Shown here: piece after piece, positions 1 through 10,249 of the stretch | How positions within the stretch are numbered: the first letter of the stretch is position 1 | Layout: each line of letters starts with the position of its first letter | Origin: CAWCOU01 sp963797335 | Lineage (GTDB): Bacteria; Pseudomonadota; Gammaproteobacteria; JAURND01 | NCBI GenBank assembly: GCA_963797335.1 | Contig: CAWCOU010000006.1 | Coordinates: 868,001 to 932,000, forward strand | Direction: 5' to 3' | Length of the DNA stretch: 64,000 nucleotides | Program-made: the position numbers and the translations under genes | The notes under the pieces: model-generated | Databases searched by the model: none | Seen by the model: only the letters and a program-made list of their open reading frames with translations | What the model was told of the DNA's origin: nothing

Positions 1-1
1 G

Positions 2-1456
2 CTGGAATCGTATGTGCTGGAAACTGGCAATCGCCACGATATAGAAAGCCTTGCCTTAACTTTTTTGGGTAAACGGCTCACGGATCGTTTCGACCTAGTA
101 GGCAAAGGCGTCAAGCAAATTGGCTTTAACCAGGTGGATTATCAACGTGCGGGTTATTACGCAGCGGAAGTGGCAGATGCGATTTGGCAAGTGCATCAAG
201 CCTTGATGCAAAAAATCAGTCATTCCTCGGAACTGGTGTCGGTGCTGGAACAAATAGAATTACCACTGGCTGCGGTATTATCGCGCATGGAACGAGAAGG
301 GGTCATGCTAGATAAGAATTTATTACTCGCACAAAGCGTGGAGTTGGAGCGCCGATTACTGCTCTTGCAAGAAAAAGCGTATCAATTGGCGGGAACCGTT
401 TTTAATTTGTCTTCTCCAAAACAATTGCAAGAAATTCTCTATGAAAAATTGGGATTACCTGTTTTGGATAAAACACCCACGGGCGTGCCCTCTACTGCGG
501 AAGCGGTGTTGCAGGAATTGGCTGTCAATTACCCGCTACCGCATATTATTTTGGAATACCGCAGTTTAAGTAAATTGAAATCGACGTATACGGATAGTTT
601 ACCTAAACAAATTGATCCTAATACCGGTCGAGTGCATACCTCCTATAATCAAGCGGTGACTTCCACCGGTCGCCTGTCTTCGACCGATCCGAATTTACAG
701 AATATTCCCATCCGCACGGAAGAAGGGCGTCGCATCCGCCAAGCATTTATTGCGCCAAAGGGCTATAAAATTATTTCTGCGGATTATTCGCAAATTGAAT
801 TGCGTATTATGGCGCATTTATCGCGTGATACGGGTTTATTGCAGGCATTTGCTAAGGAATTGGATATTCACGCCGCGACTGCCGCTGAAATTTTTGGCGT
901 GACTCTAGAACAAGTCAGTGCAGAACAACGTCGCCATGCCAAGGCCATCAATTTCGGTTTGATTTACGGGATGTCCGCGTTTGGCTTGGGTCAACAATTG
1001 GGTATTTCCAGAGAGATGGCGCAAGTTTACATGGATAAATATTTTGCCCGTTATCCTCTCGTCAAAACGTATATGCAAAACATTCGCGATTTAGCGCATC
1101 AACAAGGTTATGTCGAGACATTTATGGGCAGGCGTTTGTTTGTTCCGGAGATTCGTAGCAGCCAAATTTTACGTCGACGCGCTGCGGAACGAGCTGCGAT
1201 TAATGCGCCCATGCAAGGTACGGCCGCCGATATTATCAAGATTGCGATGATTCGCATCGATGAGTGGATTAGAGAATCACAGCTGCCGATTAAAATGGTA
1301 ATGCAAGTGCACGACGAATTGGTGTTTGAAGTCGCGGAAGAAATAGTACCAACCGTAGTGCCAATTATTCGCGATTACATGACCTCTGCGCTGACACTGG
1401 ATGTGCCCCTGCAGGTGCAGATTCACGTCGGTAATAATTGGGATGAAGCGCATTAA
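2..1456 (+). CDS. polA: DNA polymerase I, C-terminal part (5' end outside window)
   Basis: DNA polymerase I fills gaps in repair and replaces RNA primers on Okazaki fragments. The reading frame is open from base 2 and continues upstream of the window, so the GTG at 14 is internal and not a start. About 484 codons are visible. They cover the end of the 3'-5' exonuclease-like domain and the whole polymerase domain. Family A motifs are clear: the [16 protein letters not shown] region, motif A ([16 protein letters not shown]), the O-helix ([20 protein letters not shown]) and motif C ([11 protein letters not shown]). The N-terminal 5'-3' exonuclease cannot be assessed here. The gene is convergent with the ankyrin-like gene that follows, only 14 bp away. 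Confidence 0.97.
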   Translation: MESYVLETGNRHDIESLALTFLGKRLTDRFDLVGKGVKQIGFNQVDYQRAGYYAAEVADAIWQVHQALMQKISHSSELVSVLEQIELPLAAVLSRMEREGVMLDKNLLLAQSVELERRLLLLQEKAYQLAGTVFNLSSPKQLQEILYEKLGLPVLDKTPTGVPSTAEAVLQELAVNYPLPHIILEYRSLSKLKSTYTDSLPKQIDPNTGRVHTSYNQAVTSTGRLSSTDPNLQNIPIRTEEGRRIRQAFIAPKGYKIISADYSQIELRIMAHLSRDTGLLQAFAKELDIHAATAAEIFGVTLEQVSAEQRRHAKAINFGLIYGMSAFGLGQQLGISREMAQVYMDKYFARYPLVKTYMQNIRDLAHQQGYVETFMGRRLFVPEIRSSQILRRRAAERAAINAPMQGTAADIIKIAMIRIDEWIRESQLPIKMVMQVHDELVFEVAEEIVPTVVPIIRDYMTSALTLDVPLQVQIHVGNNWDEAH

Positions 1457-1470
1457 TCAGGTAGCGACTT

Positions 1471-2028
1471 CTAACTATTACTCCAAGAATACGAAGCTAT
1501 TTCTTGTTTTCCAAGAAGTTCTTCTGCCGTTCTAGCATCGCATTTATTGGCGAGGAATTCCCCCAAATCAGTGTCCTTATCGACAAAATCCAGTAGCGTC
1601 GCGGGTTGATGGTTGTTGTTTTGGGTTTTGGGATAGGCAATAAAATTGATATTGTCGGCTCCAGCTTTCAATAATCTTAGAATCAGCATTTCTTTATCTT
1701 CTTCATGACTCAAAGCCGCAGCTATGAGCGGAGTAATCTTTCGGTAAACGCTGCCTTCCCGGATAATCTGTTTGTTGGCTGAAACTCCATTATTCAACAA
1801 ATTTTCTAGCTCCTCAAAGTTGCTAGTGATACAAGCTTTATATAATTGATCGGGCTCTTCATCCCGCTTTGTTTTGGCTTCTCTAGAAGGAACAGGGGAA
1901 TTCGGTGGCGCCTCCCTACCTGGAAGTGGGCGAATGGGGGAAAGACCGACTCCTCCTAACCACTCAATAATAGCCTTAAAACTCTTACTTTTTTCTCTTG
2001 GTTCGCTACTCTCTACTGTATCTTTCAT
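1471..2028 (-). CDS. Small ankyrin-repeat-like protein, candidate effector
   Basis: This is a 185-residue protein. Residues about 55-150 look like two or three degenerate ankyrin repeats: LYKACITSNFEELENLLNNG, then TPLIAAALSHEEDKEMLILR followed by LLKAGADNINF, then ATLLDFVDKDTDLGEFL. The N-terminal 55 residues are charged and proline-rich and match nothing I recognise. There is no signal peptide or membrane segment. The ATG at 2028 has an AGGTG ribosome site 7 bases upstream. Ankyrin proteins mediate protein-protein contacts and are common among Dot/Icm effectors, so an effector role is plausible but inferred. A degenerate PmrA-like site lies about 70 bp upstream. Confidence 0.75.
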   Translation of the reverse strand: MKDTVESSEPREKSKSFKAIIEWLGGVGLSPIRPLPGREAPPNSPVPSREAKTKRDEEPDQLYKACITSNFEELENLLNNGVSANKQIIREGSVYRKITPLIAAALSHEEDKEMLILRLLKAGADNINFIAYPKTQNNNHQPATLLDFVDKDTDLGEFLANKCDARTAEELLGKQEIASYSWSNS

Positions 2029-2097
2029 AAATCACCTGCCGATTCTTCAATGCCTATTTTTAGCTACTTTATAGCAACATATGATAATTTATATTTA

Positions 2098-2113
2098 TTA
2101 ATGGTAAATTAAA
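2098..2113 (-). promoter_or_regulatory. Degenerate PmrA-box-like site upstream of the ankyrin-like gene
   Basis: Read on the minus strand the site is TTTAATTTACCATTAAT. It has two TTAAT halves with 11-bp spacing, as in the PmrA consensus, but the central TT is only half kept and both leading C residues are missing. It lies about 70 bp before the start codon, the same distance as the perfect site at 47484. The surroundings are AT-rich, so chance is a real possibility. Confidence 0.25.
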
Positions 2114-2141
2114 GAAACGTATTTAATGAATCGTGTGGCAG

Positions 2142-2170
2142 AAGCTTTTCCACCGGAGCTTGCGTATAAT
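2142..2170 (+). promoter_or_regulatory. Putative promoter of the mnmG operon
   Basis: A perfect TATAAT -10 hexamer lies at 2165-2170, 33 bp before the mnmG start codon. The -35 region at about 2142-2147 (AAGCTT) is a poor match to TTGACA, so this rests almost entirely on the -10 box. Confidence 0.4.
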
Positions 2171-2202
2171 GTCGGGTTCTAACTTTAAGAGCCTGTGGTT
2201 TT

Positions 2203-4098
2203 ATGAATCTTGAGCAGCTATTTGATGTCATCGTCGTAGGTGGGGGGCATGCCGGTACTGAGGCAGCCTTAGCTTCGGCACGCCTGGGGGCGAGCACTTT
2301 ACTACTGACGCATAACATTGAAACCCTGGGGCAAATGTCGTGTAACCCTTCCATCGGCGGCATTGGTAAGGGGCATTTGGTCAAGGAAGTCGATGCCTTA
2401 GGCGGCATCATGGCACAGGCTACGGATAAAGCGGGGATTCAATTCCGAATACTAAATGCCAGCAAGGGGCCCGCCGTGCGGGCTACTCGCGCCCAGGCCG
2501 ACCGTATGTTGTATAAACAAGCCATCCGCCAAGCCTTGGAAAATCAGCCTAATCTTTGGCTATTTCAGCAGGCAGTAGACGATCTATGGGTTAAAAACGA
2601 CCGGGTCGTCGGTGTAGTGACGCAAATGGGCTTGTCTATCCCTGCAAAAACCGTGGTACTGACCACTGGCACCTTTTTAGGGGGTTATATCCATATCGGC
2701 GGCAGCCATTACCAAGGCGGGCGTGCTGGCGATCCACCGGCGAATGCCTTAGCGCAGCGTTTGCGTGCCTTACCATTTCGAGTCGGCCGCTTAAAAACAG
2801 GCACTCCGCCACGCATTGATGCCCGAAGTATTGATTTTGGTTTGCTGACCGAACAACCCGGCGATAGCCCCACACCGGTTTTTTCTTTTATAGGCGATGG
2901 TTCTGACCACCCACCCCAGATCAGCTGCTATATCACCCATACTAACGAACAGACCCATGACATTATTCGCAATAGCCTGGATCGTTCACCGCTTTTTACC
3001 GGCCAAATTTCCGGTATTGGCCCACGCTACTGCCCTTCCATCGAAGATAAAGTCACTCGTTTCGCCGAAAAAACATCCCATCAAATCTTTGTCGAACCCG
3101 AAGGACTAAATACCCAGGAAATCTACCCCAATGGTATCTCCACCAGCCTGCCCTTCGATGTGCAGACTGCCGTGGTACGCAGCATGAAAGGGTTTGCGAA
3201 CGCCCACATTACCCGCCCCGGCTATGCCATTGAATACGATTTTTTCGATCCTCGAGATTTAAACCCCTGGCTGGAAACAAAATTAATGCCTGGCCTATTT
3301 TTTGCCGGCCAAATTAATGGCACCACCGGTTATGAGGAAGCCGCTGCGCAAGGCCTGATCGCCGGTTGCAATGCCGCCTTACAAGCGCGTGGCAGCGCGC
3401 CGTGGTATCCAAGGCGAGATCAAGCTTACCTAGGGGTCATGATCGATGATTTAACCACCCATGGCACTGCCGAACCCTATCGCATGTTCACTAGCCGGGC
3501 TGAGCATCGATTATTGTTACGCGAAGATAATGCGGATTTACGTTTGACCGAGATAGGCCATCAATTGGGTCTTGTCGACGAGGACCGTTATCGGTTATTT
3601 TCTGAGAAAAAAGCGGTTATCGCCACAGCCCATCAGCAGATGAGTGACTACTTGGTTCGTCCCGGCTGCGCCATTGGAATGCAGATCACTGCCCTAACAG
3701 GCCAGCCCCTAGACCGCGAATACCGGGCCTTAGAGTTATTGCGCAGGCCAGAAATAACCGTGAAATGGTTGTGGCCTCAACTCGGCCTTGCTTCAGAAAT
3801 ACCCGCCGCCGCACTAGACCAAGTCGAAATACAAGCGAAATACGAGGGGTATATCAAAAGACAACACCTGGATATCGATAGGCAACGGCGCCATGAAGAA
3901 ACCAGACTACCAGCGCATTTAAATTATGAAAAAGTAGCGGGACTTTCGACAGAAGTCCGGCAAAAACTGGCTGCCGCCAAACCGGTAACTATCGGTCAGG
4001 CGTCGCGATTACCTGGCATAACGCCAGCGGCTATCGCTATTTTATTAGTCCATTTAAAGAAACATGCCTATCATGATAGCCACGTCGATACAGAATAA
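2203..4098 (+). CDS. mnmG: tRNA uridine-5-carboxymethylaminomethyl modification enzyme MnmG
   Basis: MnmG (GidA) works with MnmE to put the carboxymethylaminomethyl group on U34 of several tRNAs, using FAD and a folate. At 631 residues it has normal family length. The N-terminal dinucleotide fold is clear ([20 protein letters not shown], about residues 11-30), as are the signatures [22 protein letters not shown] and LKTGTPPRI and the conserved C-terminal helical domain ([17 protein letters not shown]). It is the first gene of an overlapping run with rsmG, parA and parB. This block is often near the replication origin in gammaproteobacteria, but the usual upstream neighbours (rpmH, yidC, mnmE) are absent here. 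Confidence 0.98.
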   Translation: MNLEQLFDVIVVGGGHAGTEAALASARLGASTLLLTHNIETLGQMSCNPSIGGIGKGHLVKEVDALGGIMAQATDKAGIQFRILNASKGPAVRATRAQADRMLYKQAIRQALENQPNLWLFQQAVDDLWVKNDRVVGVVTQMGLSIPAKTVVLTTGTFLGGYIHIGGSHYQGGRAGDPPANALAQRLRALPFRVGRLKTGTPPRIDARSIDFGLLTEQPGDSPTPVFSFIGDGSDHPPQISCYITHTNEQTHDIIRNSLDRSPLFTGQISGIGPRYCPSIEDKVTRFAEKTSHQIFVEPEGLNTQEIYPNGISTSLPFDVQTAVVRSMKGFANAHITRPGYAIEYDFFDPRDLNPWLETKLMPGLFFAGQINGTTGYEEAAAQGLIAGCNAALQARGSAPWYPRRDQAYLGVMIDDLTTHGTAEPYRMFTSRAEHRLLLREDNADLRLTEIGHQLGLVDEDRYRLFSEKKAVIATAHQQMSDYLVRPGCAIGMQITALTGQPLDREYRALELLRRPEITVKWLWPQLGLASEIPAAALDQVEIQAKYEGYIKRQHLDIDRQRRHEETRLPAHLNYEKVAGLSTEVRQKLAAAKPVTIGQASRLPGITPAAIAILLVHLKKHAYHDSHVDTE

Positions 4099-4729
4099 AG
4101 AGTTGCCGCAATTACTCAGCGAGATTGTCGCGACATTACAAATCGAATTAACGGCTGCTGCTCAAGAAAAAATACTGGCCTATCTTGCTCTGTTACAACA
4201 CTGGAATGGCACTCATAACCTCACCGCCATCCGTGATCCGCGCGAGATGATGATTCGGCATATTGCCGATTCTCTGGCTGTACAGCCCTTTTTAACAGGC
4301 CAGTATTTCATCGATGTCGGCACCGGCGCCGGTTTACCCGGTATTCCTTTAGCCCTGGCCTTACCTGATTCGCATTGGACTTTGCTGGACAGTCAAGGGA
4401 AAAAAACGCGGTTCTTAATTCAGGCCAAAGCCGAGTTAGAGCTAACCAATATCACCGTCGTGCAAGCACGTGTGGAGACTTACATTCAACAACCATTGGC
4501 AGATGGTATTATTACCCGGGCTTTTAGTGACTTGCAGGATATGGTGAGTAAAACTCAGCATTTACTGGCACCTGGCGGCAAACTATGGGCGATGAAAGGG
4601 GTTTATCCCACCGAGGAATTACGTGATTTTGCCGCCTCCTCGTATCAAGTGCATCCCTTACAAGTGCCCCACTTAGCTGAAGCTAGACATTTATTGTGCC
4701 TAACTCCTCTGGAACCTGTTCATGCCTAA
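4064..4729 (+). CDS. rsmG: 16S rRNA (guanine-527-N7)-methyltransferase RsmG
   Basis: RsmG (GidB) methylates N7 of G527 in 16S rRNA using S-adenosylmethionine. The 221-residue protein has the SAM-binding loop [18 protein letters not shown] and the family segments [20 protein letters not shown] and [12 protein letters not shown]. The start at 4064 overlaps the end of mnmG by 35 bp; the ATG at 4073 is an alternative that would remove three residues. Overlap with mnmG upstream and parA downstream suggests translational coupling in one transcript. Confidence 0.96.
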   Translation: MPIMIATSIQNKELPQLLSEIVATLQIELTAAAQEKILAYLALLQHWNGTHNLTAIRDPREMMIRHIADSLAVQPFLTGQYFIDVGTGAGLPGIPLALALPDSHWTLLDSQGKKTRFLIQAKAELELTNITVVQARVETYIQQPLADGIITRAFSDLQDMVSKTQHLLAPGGKLWAMKGVYPTEELRDFAASSYQVHPLQVPHLAEARHLLCLTPLEPVHA

Positions 4730-5510
4730 CATCATTGCGGTGGCCAACCAAAAAGGCGGCGTCGGTAAAACAACCACTTGTGTGAACTTGGCGGCTTCAT
4801 TGGCGGCTACGAAACAGCGCGTACTGTTGATTGACTTGGATCCGCAGGGCAATGCCTCGGTGGGCAGCGGCGTGACTAAAGAACAAGCGTTAATGACCAG
4901 CAAAGAAATTCTGTTAGATGAAGCTAGCATTTCCGATGCGATCATTCATACCGCGGGATTTTATGATCTAGTGCCGGCAGATGGTGAATTGACGGTGGCT
5001 GAAATCCAGCTGTTGAAGCAAGAGCAACGCGAATATAATTTACGAAAGCAATTGCAATCGGTAACTGAGCATTACGATTACATCTTGATTGATTGTCCAC
5101 CGTCGTTAAATATTTTGACCGTGAATGCATTAGTTTGTGCCACCTCGGTATTAATTCCTATGCCTTGCGAATATTTTGCGTTAGAAGGTCTGGCTAATTT
5201 ACTGCAAACCATCCAACAAATTCGTAATAGTGCCAATCCCAATTTACGCATCGAGGGTGTATTAAGAACCTTATACGATGGCCGAAATCGGTTAACACAC
5301 GAAGTGAATGAACAATTAAAAGCCCATTTTGGTGCACAACTTTATACTACGGTAATTCCTCGTAACGTACGCGTGGCAGAAGCGCCTAGCTTTGGTTTGC
5401 CCGCTTTATTATACGATAGCCGTTCGCCAGGCGCTGTGGCTTATCTAGCCTTGGCCGGGGAGTTGATGCGCCGACAAAAAATGCCGTTAGGAGAAGTCCA
5501 TGAAGTCTAA
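4722..5510 (+). CDS. parA: Chromosome partitioning ATPase ParA (Soj)
   Basis: ParA is a deviant-Walker ATPase that moves ParB-bound origin regions to daughter cells. The 262-residue protein begins with the Walker A motif KGGVGKTTTCVNLAASLA (about residues 10-27) and has the switch region DLDPQGNAS and the Walker B segment YILIDCPPSLNILTVNAL. The N-terminus is short, with no HTH extension, as in chromosomal Soj proteins rather than plasmid ParA. It overlaps rsmG by 8 bp and parB by 11 bp. I saw no canonical parS (TGTTTCACGTGAAACA) on reading the window. Confidence 0.96.
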   Translation: MPNIIAVANQKGGVGKTTTCVNLAASLAATKQRVLLIDLDPQGNASVGSGVTKEQALMTSKEILLDEASISDAIIHTAGFYDLVPADGELTVAEIQLLKQEQREYNLRKQLQSVTEHYDYILIDCPPSLNILTVNALVCATSVLIPMPCEYFALEGLANLLQTIQQIRNSANPNLRIEGVLRTLYDGRNRLTHEVNEQLKAHFGAQLYTTVIPRNVRVAEAPSFGLPALLYDSRSPGAVAYLALAGELMRRQKMPLGEVHEV

Positions 5511-6357
5511 GCGCAGTCTAGGTCGTGGTTTAAGCGAATTACTCAGCATGAGCAGTAACGTAGCGCCCTCGCCAAAATCAGATGAATCACGCCATTTACC
5601 TATTGAGTTTTTGCAGCCCGGAAAATACCAGCCACGCAAAGACATGAACTCCGCAGCCTTGCAAGAATTGGCTGACTCTATCCGCGCCCAGGGCATTTTA
5701 CAGCCTTTATTAGTACGCAACCTGGGTACAGACCGTTATGAAATTATTGCCGGCGAACGGCGATGGCGAGCGGCGCAATTAGCGGGTTTAACGGAAGTAC
5801 CTGTTTTTCTACGCGCCATCACCGATGAAACGGCAATGGCCATGGGCTTAATCGAGAATATCCAACGTGAAGATTTAAACGCCATCGAACAAGCCGTAGC
5901 CCTACACCGGCTCGGTGAGGAATTCCAACTCACGCACGATGAAATCGCCACAGCCATTGGTAAATCTCGCGCCACAGTCAGCAATATGCTGCGGTTATTG
6001 CAACTGGAATCACGCGCACGCGCCCTATTGGAACAGGGCGCGATTGATATGGGCCATGCTCGAGCCTTGTTGTCTTTAGAAAAAGAACAGCAATGGCTGT
6101 TAGCTCAACAAATTGTTGCAAAAACATTATCGGTGCGCGAGACAGAAGCCTTGGTACAACGCTGGCAATCCCAATCTCCAACTCCTATACGCACCGCAAC
6201 CAAAATCAGCCCGGATGTGCTGCGTTTAGAATCAGAATTATCCGATAAATTAGGCGCTGGCGTGAAAATTCAACACGCTCCCAAAGGCCATGGAAAGTTG
6301 CTCATTCGTTACCATAGTCTAGAAGAACTCGACGGTATCTTGGCCCGCATTCGCTAG
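5500..6357 (+). CDS. parB: Chromosome partitioning protein ParB (Spo0J)
   Basis: ParB is the CTP-dependent parS-binding clamp that partners with ParA. The 285-residue protein starts with the usual basic motif (RSLGRGLSELLS). It then has the ParB/Srx domain (QYQPRKD-like GKYQPRKDM, GERRWRAAQLAGL, and ENIQREDLNAIEQA). A helix-turn-helix follows (LTHDEIATAIGKSRATVSNM, about 145-165), then the C-terminal dimerisation domain. It is the last gene of the mnmG-rsmG-parA-parB run and is convergent with the Fic gene 14 bp downstream. Confidence 0.96.
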   Translation: MKSKRSLGRGLSELLSMSSNVAPSPKSDESRHLPIEFLQPGKYQPRKDMNSAALQELADSIRAQGILQPLLVRNLGTDRYEIIAGERRWRAAQLAGLTEVPVFLRAITDETAMAMGLIENIQREDLNAIEQAVALHRLGEEFQLTHDEIATAIGKSRATVSNMLRLLQLESRARALLEQGAIDMGHARALLSLEKEQQWLLAQQIVAKTLSVRETEALVQRWQSQSPTPIRTATKISPDVLRLESELSDKLGAGVKIQHAPKGHGKLLIRYHSLEELDGILARIR

Positions 6358-6371
6358 AACAGGCGTGCTAT

Positions 6372-7535
6372 TTATTCTTTAATTGGCATCGCCCCTTCGC
6401 TCAAAATATCTAGGTAATCTTGATAAACATACCGTTTATTTCGAGTTTTCCCGGTGACTTCTTTGATGATATTTAATTCCAATAAATGGCTTAATGATTT
6501 ATTGGCGGTCGGTAGAGAAATCTTACACTGCTCTGCTATTCTTTTGGCATTACTAATGGGGAACTTCTGTAAATAATAGTATATAGCCACTGTAGAAGAC
6601 GTAGCAGCATTGGCCAGTTTTTGCTGATGAGCAGAAAATAATTTTAAGATGGACTGAGCAGCTGTCACCGCTTGATTGGCAGTTTCCACCACACCTTGCA
6701 GGAAAAATTGCAGCCATTCTTCCCAATCTCCAGTCGTTCGCACTAATTGTAAATGTTCGTAATACTGTGTTCTATGCGTTTTAAAATACAAGCTAAGATA
6801 CAGCAGCGGTTTTTCTAAAATGCCATTCACGCATAAAATAAACGTAATAAGTAACCGACCTAATCGGCCGTTGCCATCTAAAAAAGGATGAATGGTTTCA
6901 AATTGAACATGGGCTAAACCTGCCTTGATCAATACAGGCAATTGCACTGTTTCATCGTGTAAAAATTTCTCTAAGTTTCCTAATAAATCATCTAACTCTT
7001 CCTGGGGCGGCGGTACGAAATGCGCATTTCCTGGACGAGTACCACCAATCCAATTTTGAGAGCGACGAAACTCTCCGGGTTGTTTAACACGCCCTCGTCC
7101 ATCTTTTAATAAAACTTCGTGCATCTCACGAATCAGGCGCAGCGAGAGGGGAAAACCATTTTGGAGACGGAGCAAGCCATGCTCCATTGCCGCTACGTAA
7201 TTTGAAACTTCGGCAATATCTTGATTAGGGACTTCAGAGGTATCCTGGTTTTCAAATTGTAATAAATCCGATAACGAAGACTGCGTACCTTCAATTTGAG
7301 AAGATAAGACTGCCTCTTTCCTTACGTACATATATAAAAACAAGGAGTGGTCTGGTAAAGTCGCACACAGCCCATCTAAACGCCCTATTGCTAGGTTCGC
7401 CTTCTCCAATAGTTGGTTTAGTTTCTCTAACCGAATGGGAGGCTTAGGAGGCAATAGGTTAGGTACGTAAGCTTGATAAGTTTCCCCTGCCACAGAGCAA
7501 CTTAGGTATTTTCCAATTCGATCTGGATGTCGCAT
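6372..7535 (-). CDS. Fic family protein with N-terminal inhibitory motif and C-terminal winged helix
   Basis: Fic enzymes usually transfer AMP from ATP to a hydroxyl side chain of a target protein. The 387-residue protein has a Fic_N domain followed by the catalytic motif HPFLDGNGRLGR at residues 216-227 (H216). An auto-inhibitory [S/T]xxxE[G/N] motif, SSQIEG, lies at 78-83, which makes it a class II Fic protein. The C-terminal 70 residues look like a winged helix-turn-helix (AEQCKISLPTANKSLSHLLE), as in chromosomal, self-regulated Fic proteins. The ATG at 7535 has a strong AAGGAGG site that lies inside a repeated sequence. It could be a host-directed effector, but the architecture favours an intracellular regulatory role. 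Confidence 0.93.
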   Translation of the reverse strand: MRHPDRIGKYLSCSVAGETYQAYVPNLLPPKPPIRLEKLNQLLEKANLAIGRLDGLCATLPDHSLFLYMYVRKEAVLSSQIEGTQSSLSDLLQFENQDTSEVPNQDIAEVSNYVAAMEHGLLRLQNGFPLSLRLIREMHEVLLKDGRGRVKQPGEFRRSQNWIGGTRPGNAHFVPPPQEELDDLLGNLEKFLHDETVQLPVLIKAGLAHVQFETIHPFLDGNGRLGRLLITFILCVNGILEKPLLYLSLYFKTHRTQYYEHLQLVRTTGDWEEWLQFFLQGVVETANQAVTAAQSILKLFSAHQQKLANAATSSTVAIYYYLQKFPISNAKRIAEQCKISLPTANKSLSHLLELNIIKEVTGKTRNKRYVYQDYLDILSEGAMPIKE

Positions 7536-7695
7536 ACGCCTCCTTAATAAACAAATTGTCAGTTTTCTTTATTAATTGAAAGAGTAACTAAAGTTTCCTT
7601 AATTAGCAAGCTGTTCTATAAAAGACGCCTTCTTAATAAATAAATTGGCCATTTCCTTTATTAATGAAAGCTTTAACTGAAGTTTTCTTAACTAC
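7536..7695 (-). repeat. Two direct repeats of about 70 bp upstream of the Fic gene, possible operator
   Basis: Copy 1 (7536-7606) and copy 2 (7624-7695) are about 80% identical. Each contains TTAATAAA and its inverse TTTATTAA about 16 bp apart. Copy 1 directly abuts the Fic start codon and includes its ribosome binding site, so a protein bound there would block translation or transcription. Because the Fic protein carries a C-terminal winged helix, autoregulation is a reasonable inference. No gene was recognised in the rest of the gap up to 7789. Confidence 0.65.
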
Positions 7696-7789
7696 GGCCT
7701 GTCGTCACACGCACTCCATTACGTCGTTCCGCGACTTGTCCCATAGCTATCTACGCCATCTGGAGGAAAAGCTCTACTTAAGCGTGTTT

Positions 7790-9112
7790 TTATTTTTTCT
7801 CATTTAGTTTCCGTAATTGCGTTAATTTTTCGCCGATTTGAATTTCCAAACCTCGGGGCGCTGGTCGATAATAAATTCGTTCACCCATTTCTTGGGGGAA
7901 ATACGTTTCGTGAGCGGCGTAGGCATTGGGCTCATCATGGGCATAGCGATAACCTGCGCCATAGCCTATGTTTTTCATTAACGATGTCGGGGCATTGCGT
8001 AAATGCATAGGGACTTCTTGACTGCCATTGGCTTGTGCATCTCGCATCGCTTCGTTCATAGCTACATAGACGGCGTTACTTTTCGCGGCGCATGCCAGGT
8101 AAACAACGGCGTGAGCCAGTGCCAATTCACCTTCCGGACTACCTAGACGTTGATAGGTATCGAAGGCAGCTAAGGCAAGAGGCAATGCGCGTGGATCGGC
8201 ATTGCCAATATCTTCACTGGCCATGCGCAATATTCTTCTGGCGATATAGAGCGGATCGCAACCACCATCCAACATTCGAGCCAACCAATATAGCGCGGCA
8301 TCGGGGGAGCTACCGCGCACCGATTTATGCAGCGCGGATATTTGCTCATAAAATAGATCGTCTTGCTTATCAAAGCGTCTAACACTGCCGGACAATATTT
8401 CATTGACTATCTCAGCAGTGATGACTTCTCGACCTTCGTGTGTCACCGCAAAATCGGCGATAATTTCTAACATATTCAAAGCCTGCCTGGCATCGCCATC
8501 CGCATACTGTGCTAATTGTTGACGGAGTTCCAAAGGGAAATCCAAATGGCGGTTTCCGTAACCGTGCGTGGGATCAGTTAAAGCGGCATTTATCACTTGC
8601 AAAATTTCCTCGGCTCCTAAGCGTTTCAACACATACACGCGAGCGCGAGAAAGCAAGGCGTTATTGAGCGCAAATGACGGGTTTTCCGTGGTTGCGCCAA
8701 TGAAAATTAACGTACCGTCTTCCACATAAGGTAGGAATGCATCTTGCTGGATTTTATTAAAGCGATGCACTTCATCGACAAAAAGAATCGTATTTTTGTG
8801 CAAGGTTTGGCGAGTTTGTTGTGCACGGGCGACGATATCACGAATGTCTTTCACACCGGCTAAGACAGCGGAAATTTTTTCGATATGGGCATTGGCGTGT
8901 TCTGCTAATAAATAGGCTAGCGTTGTTTTACCGGTACCTGGAGGTCCCCACAGAATCATCGAATGCAAAGTATTGCTTTCCATCGCCGCACGTAGCGGTT
9001 TAGCTTTACCTAGCAGATGTTGTTGGCCAATGAATTGCGACAAAGATCGCGGCCGCATCCGTGCGGCCAGCGGTTGAAACAGATCAGCAGTGGGAGCTTG
9101 AGCTTTAGGCAT
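7790..9112 (-). CDS. rarA: Replication-associated recombination protein A, AAA+ ATPase
   Basis: RarA (MgsA) is an AAA+ ATPase related to clamp-loader subunits that acts at stalled replication forks. The 440-residue protein has the Walker A motif [19 protein letters not shown], Walker [20 protein letters not shown], the sensor 1 segment [20 protein letters not shown] and the C-terminal tetramerisation domain ([38 protein letters not shown]). Its start overlaps the end of lolA by 8 bp. The lolA-rarA pair is conserved in many gammaproteobacteria, where ftsK usually precedes it; ftsK is not present here. Confidence 0.97.
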   Translation of the reverse strand: MPKAQAPTADLFQPLAARMRPRSLSQFIGQQHLLGKAKPLRAAMESNTLHSMILWGPPGTGKTTLAYLLAEHANAHIEKISAVLAGVKDIRDIVARAQQTRQTLHKNTILFVDEVHRFNKIQQDAFLPYVEDGTLIFIGATTENPSFALNNALLSRARVYVLKRLGAEEILQVINAALTDPTHGYGNRHLDFPLELRQQLAQYADGDARQALNMLEIIADFAVTHEGREVITAEIVNEILSGSVRRFDKQDDLFYEQISALHKSVRGSSPDAALYWLARMLDGGCDPLYIARRILRMASEDIGNADPRALPLALAAFDTYQRLGSPEGELALAHAVVYLACAAKSNAVYVAMNEAMRDAQANGSQEVPMHLRNAPTSLMKNIGYGAGYRYAHDEPNAYAAHETYFPQEMGERIYYRPAPRGLEIQIGEKLTQLRKLNEKK

Positions 9113-9734
9113 TCTTTATAATTTCGACCCCTTTGGGCTTGGTAAATTTAAATAACGACGGGCTTAAGCTGGGATTAATAACGACATTTTGAAAATGAAA
9201 ATTAGTGTGAGAACCCAGGTTATCCTGTAACTGCATATCCACCAATTTGCCGTTACTGAAATGTAGTTGAATGGATTTAAATAAATCGTTGTTATTCTTT
9301 GGCGTTAATTGAAACCATTCGCCCGCGCCTTTGTCCATGGTCGTAACATTAAAACGATTTTCCAAATCTTCCACCGAGCCGCTTAACAATGACGCCGGGC
9401 TATTGGCATTACTGCTATCGAGATTTTGACGACTGGCTTGCTGGAGATCTTTGTCGTAAATCCAGATGTATCGGCCATCGGCAATCAGTAGTTGGGCATT
9501 GGGACTCATCACTTCCCAACGGAATTTACCGGGCCGTTGTAAGGCCATTTGCCCGGAGTTATGTTGCGTTGCTTTGCCTTTGCCTCCTGAGACCACTTGC
9601 TGAAATTGTGCTGTCATCGATTTAAAACTACCGAGCAAATTCGATAAGTTATCGCTGGGCACATCGGCACGAATACCGATAGATACGGCCATCAGGCCAC
9701 TTACTAATAATGGGAACAGCATTTTTCTCAGCAT
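9105..9734 (-). CDS. lolA: Outer-membrane lipoprotein carrier protein LolA
   Basis: LolA ferries lipoproteins across the periplasm from LolCDE to LolB. The 209-residue protein has a signal peptide ([20 protein letters not shown], cleavage probably near A23) and the LolA fold: [32 protein letters not shown] and [20 protein letters not shown]. Length matches the family. It is translationally coupled to rarA by an 8-bp overlap. Confidence 0.95.
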   Translation of the reverse strand: MLRKMLFPLLVSGLMAVSIGIRADVPSDNLSNLLGSFKSMTAQFQQVVSGGKGKATQHNSGQMALQRPGKFRWEVMSPNAQLLIADGRYIWIYDKDLQQASRQNLDSSNANSPASLLSGSVEDLENRFNVTTMDKGAGEWFQLTPKNNNDLFKSIQLHFSNGKLVDMQLQDNLGSHTNFHFQNVVINPSLSPSLFKFTKPKGVEIIKNA

Positions 9735-10249
9735 GGCATTACTCCTGTATATGAAAAAAGAATGAGGTGATACAGGATACCTTTAAGCGCTTACCGAATC
9801 CAGCCCTGGCGCATGAGGGTGCTGGCGGCGATGAGGTTGTTTAATTTTGCATTGAACTAACTATAGTGATTTTTTTGGTTTTTTTCGCTGGAAATTATCG
9901 AACTACGGAAAAAGAATTGCTTTTTACGTGCTGGATGATTACAATTTAACTCTGAATTTAACGGTAGAAATGCATTAAAAAGACGAGTTTCCTGCATTCC
10001 GCCGCTGTCAAATTCAGGTTAAACGCTTTGCTTTTGTCATGGATGACAAGTAAAAGGGTGTTTATGAGAAAAAAATAGGTATAGGGCATTTAAAAGGTAT
10101 TTGTTTGGCAATATCTTCCTGATTTTGTGGCAGATTTTTGACAACAAGGTCGGAAGTTAAGGAAAGGGTTCTCACCAGAGCCAGTTCTTTTGCCAGGTGC
10201 ATTGTATAAGGATCAACGTAAACAAAAACACACTCTTAGGAGAATTCAA
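9735..10249. other. Intergenic region between lolA and the outer-membrane protein gene
   Basis: About 515 bp of fairly AT-rich DNA lies between divergent genes. No coding region of convincing quality was found. The promoter of the strongly signalled outer-membrane protein gene is expected here, and an AGGAG ribosome site at 10238-10242 precedes its ATG by 7 bases. I see no clear -35/-10 pair that I would defend. Confidence 0.5.

Noticed and set aside
4722..6357. Canonical parS site near parAB
   Set aside because: I looked for TGTTTCACGTGAAACA-like sequence in the window and saw none.
9791..9857. Minus-strand frame ending ...LIAASTLMRQGWIR-stop upstream of lolA
   Set aside because: It looks protein-like, but a stop lies about 21 codons upstream and there is no start codon. 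At most it is an unidentifiable gene remnant.
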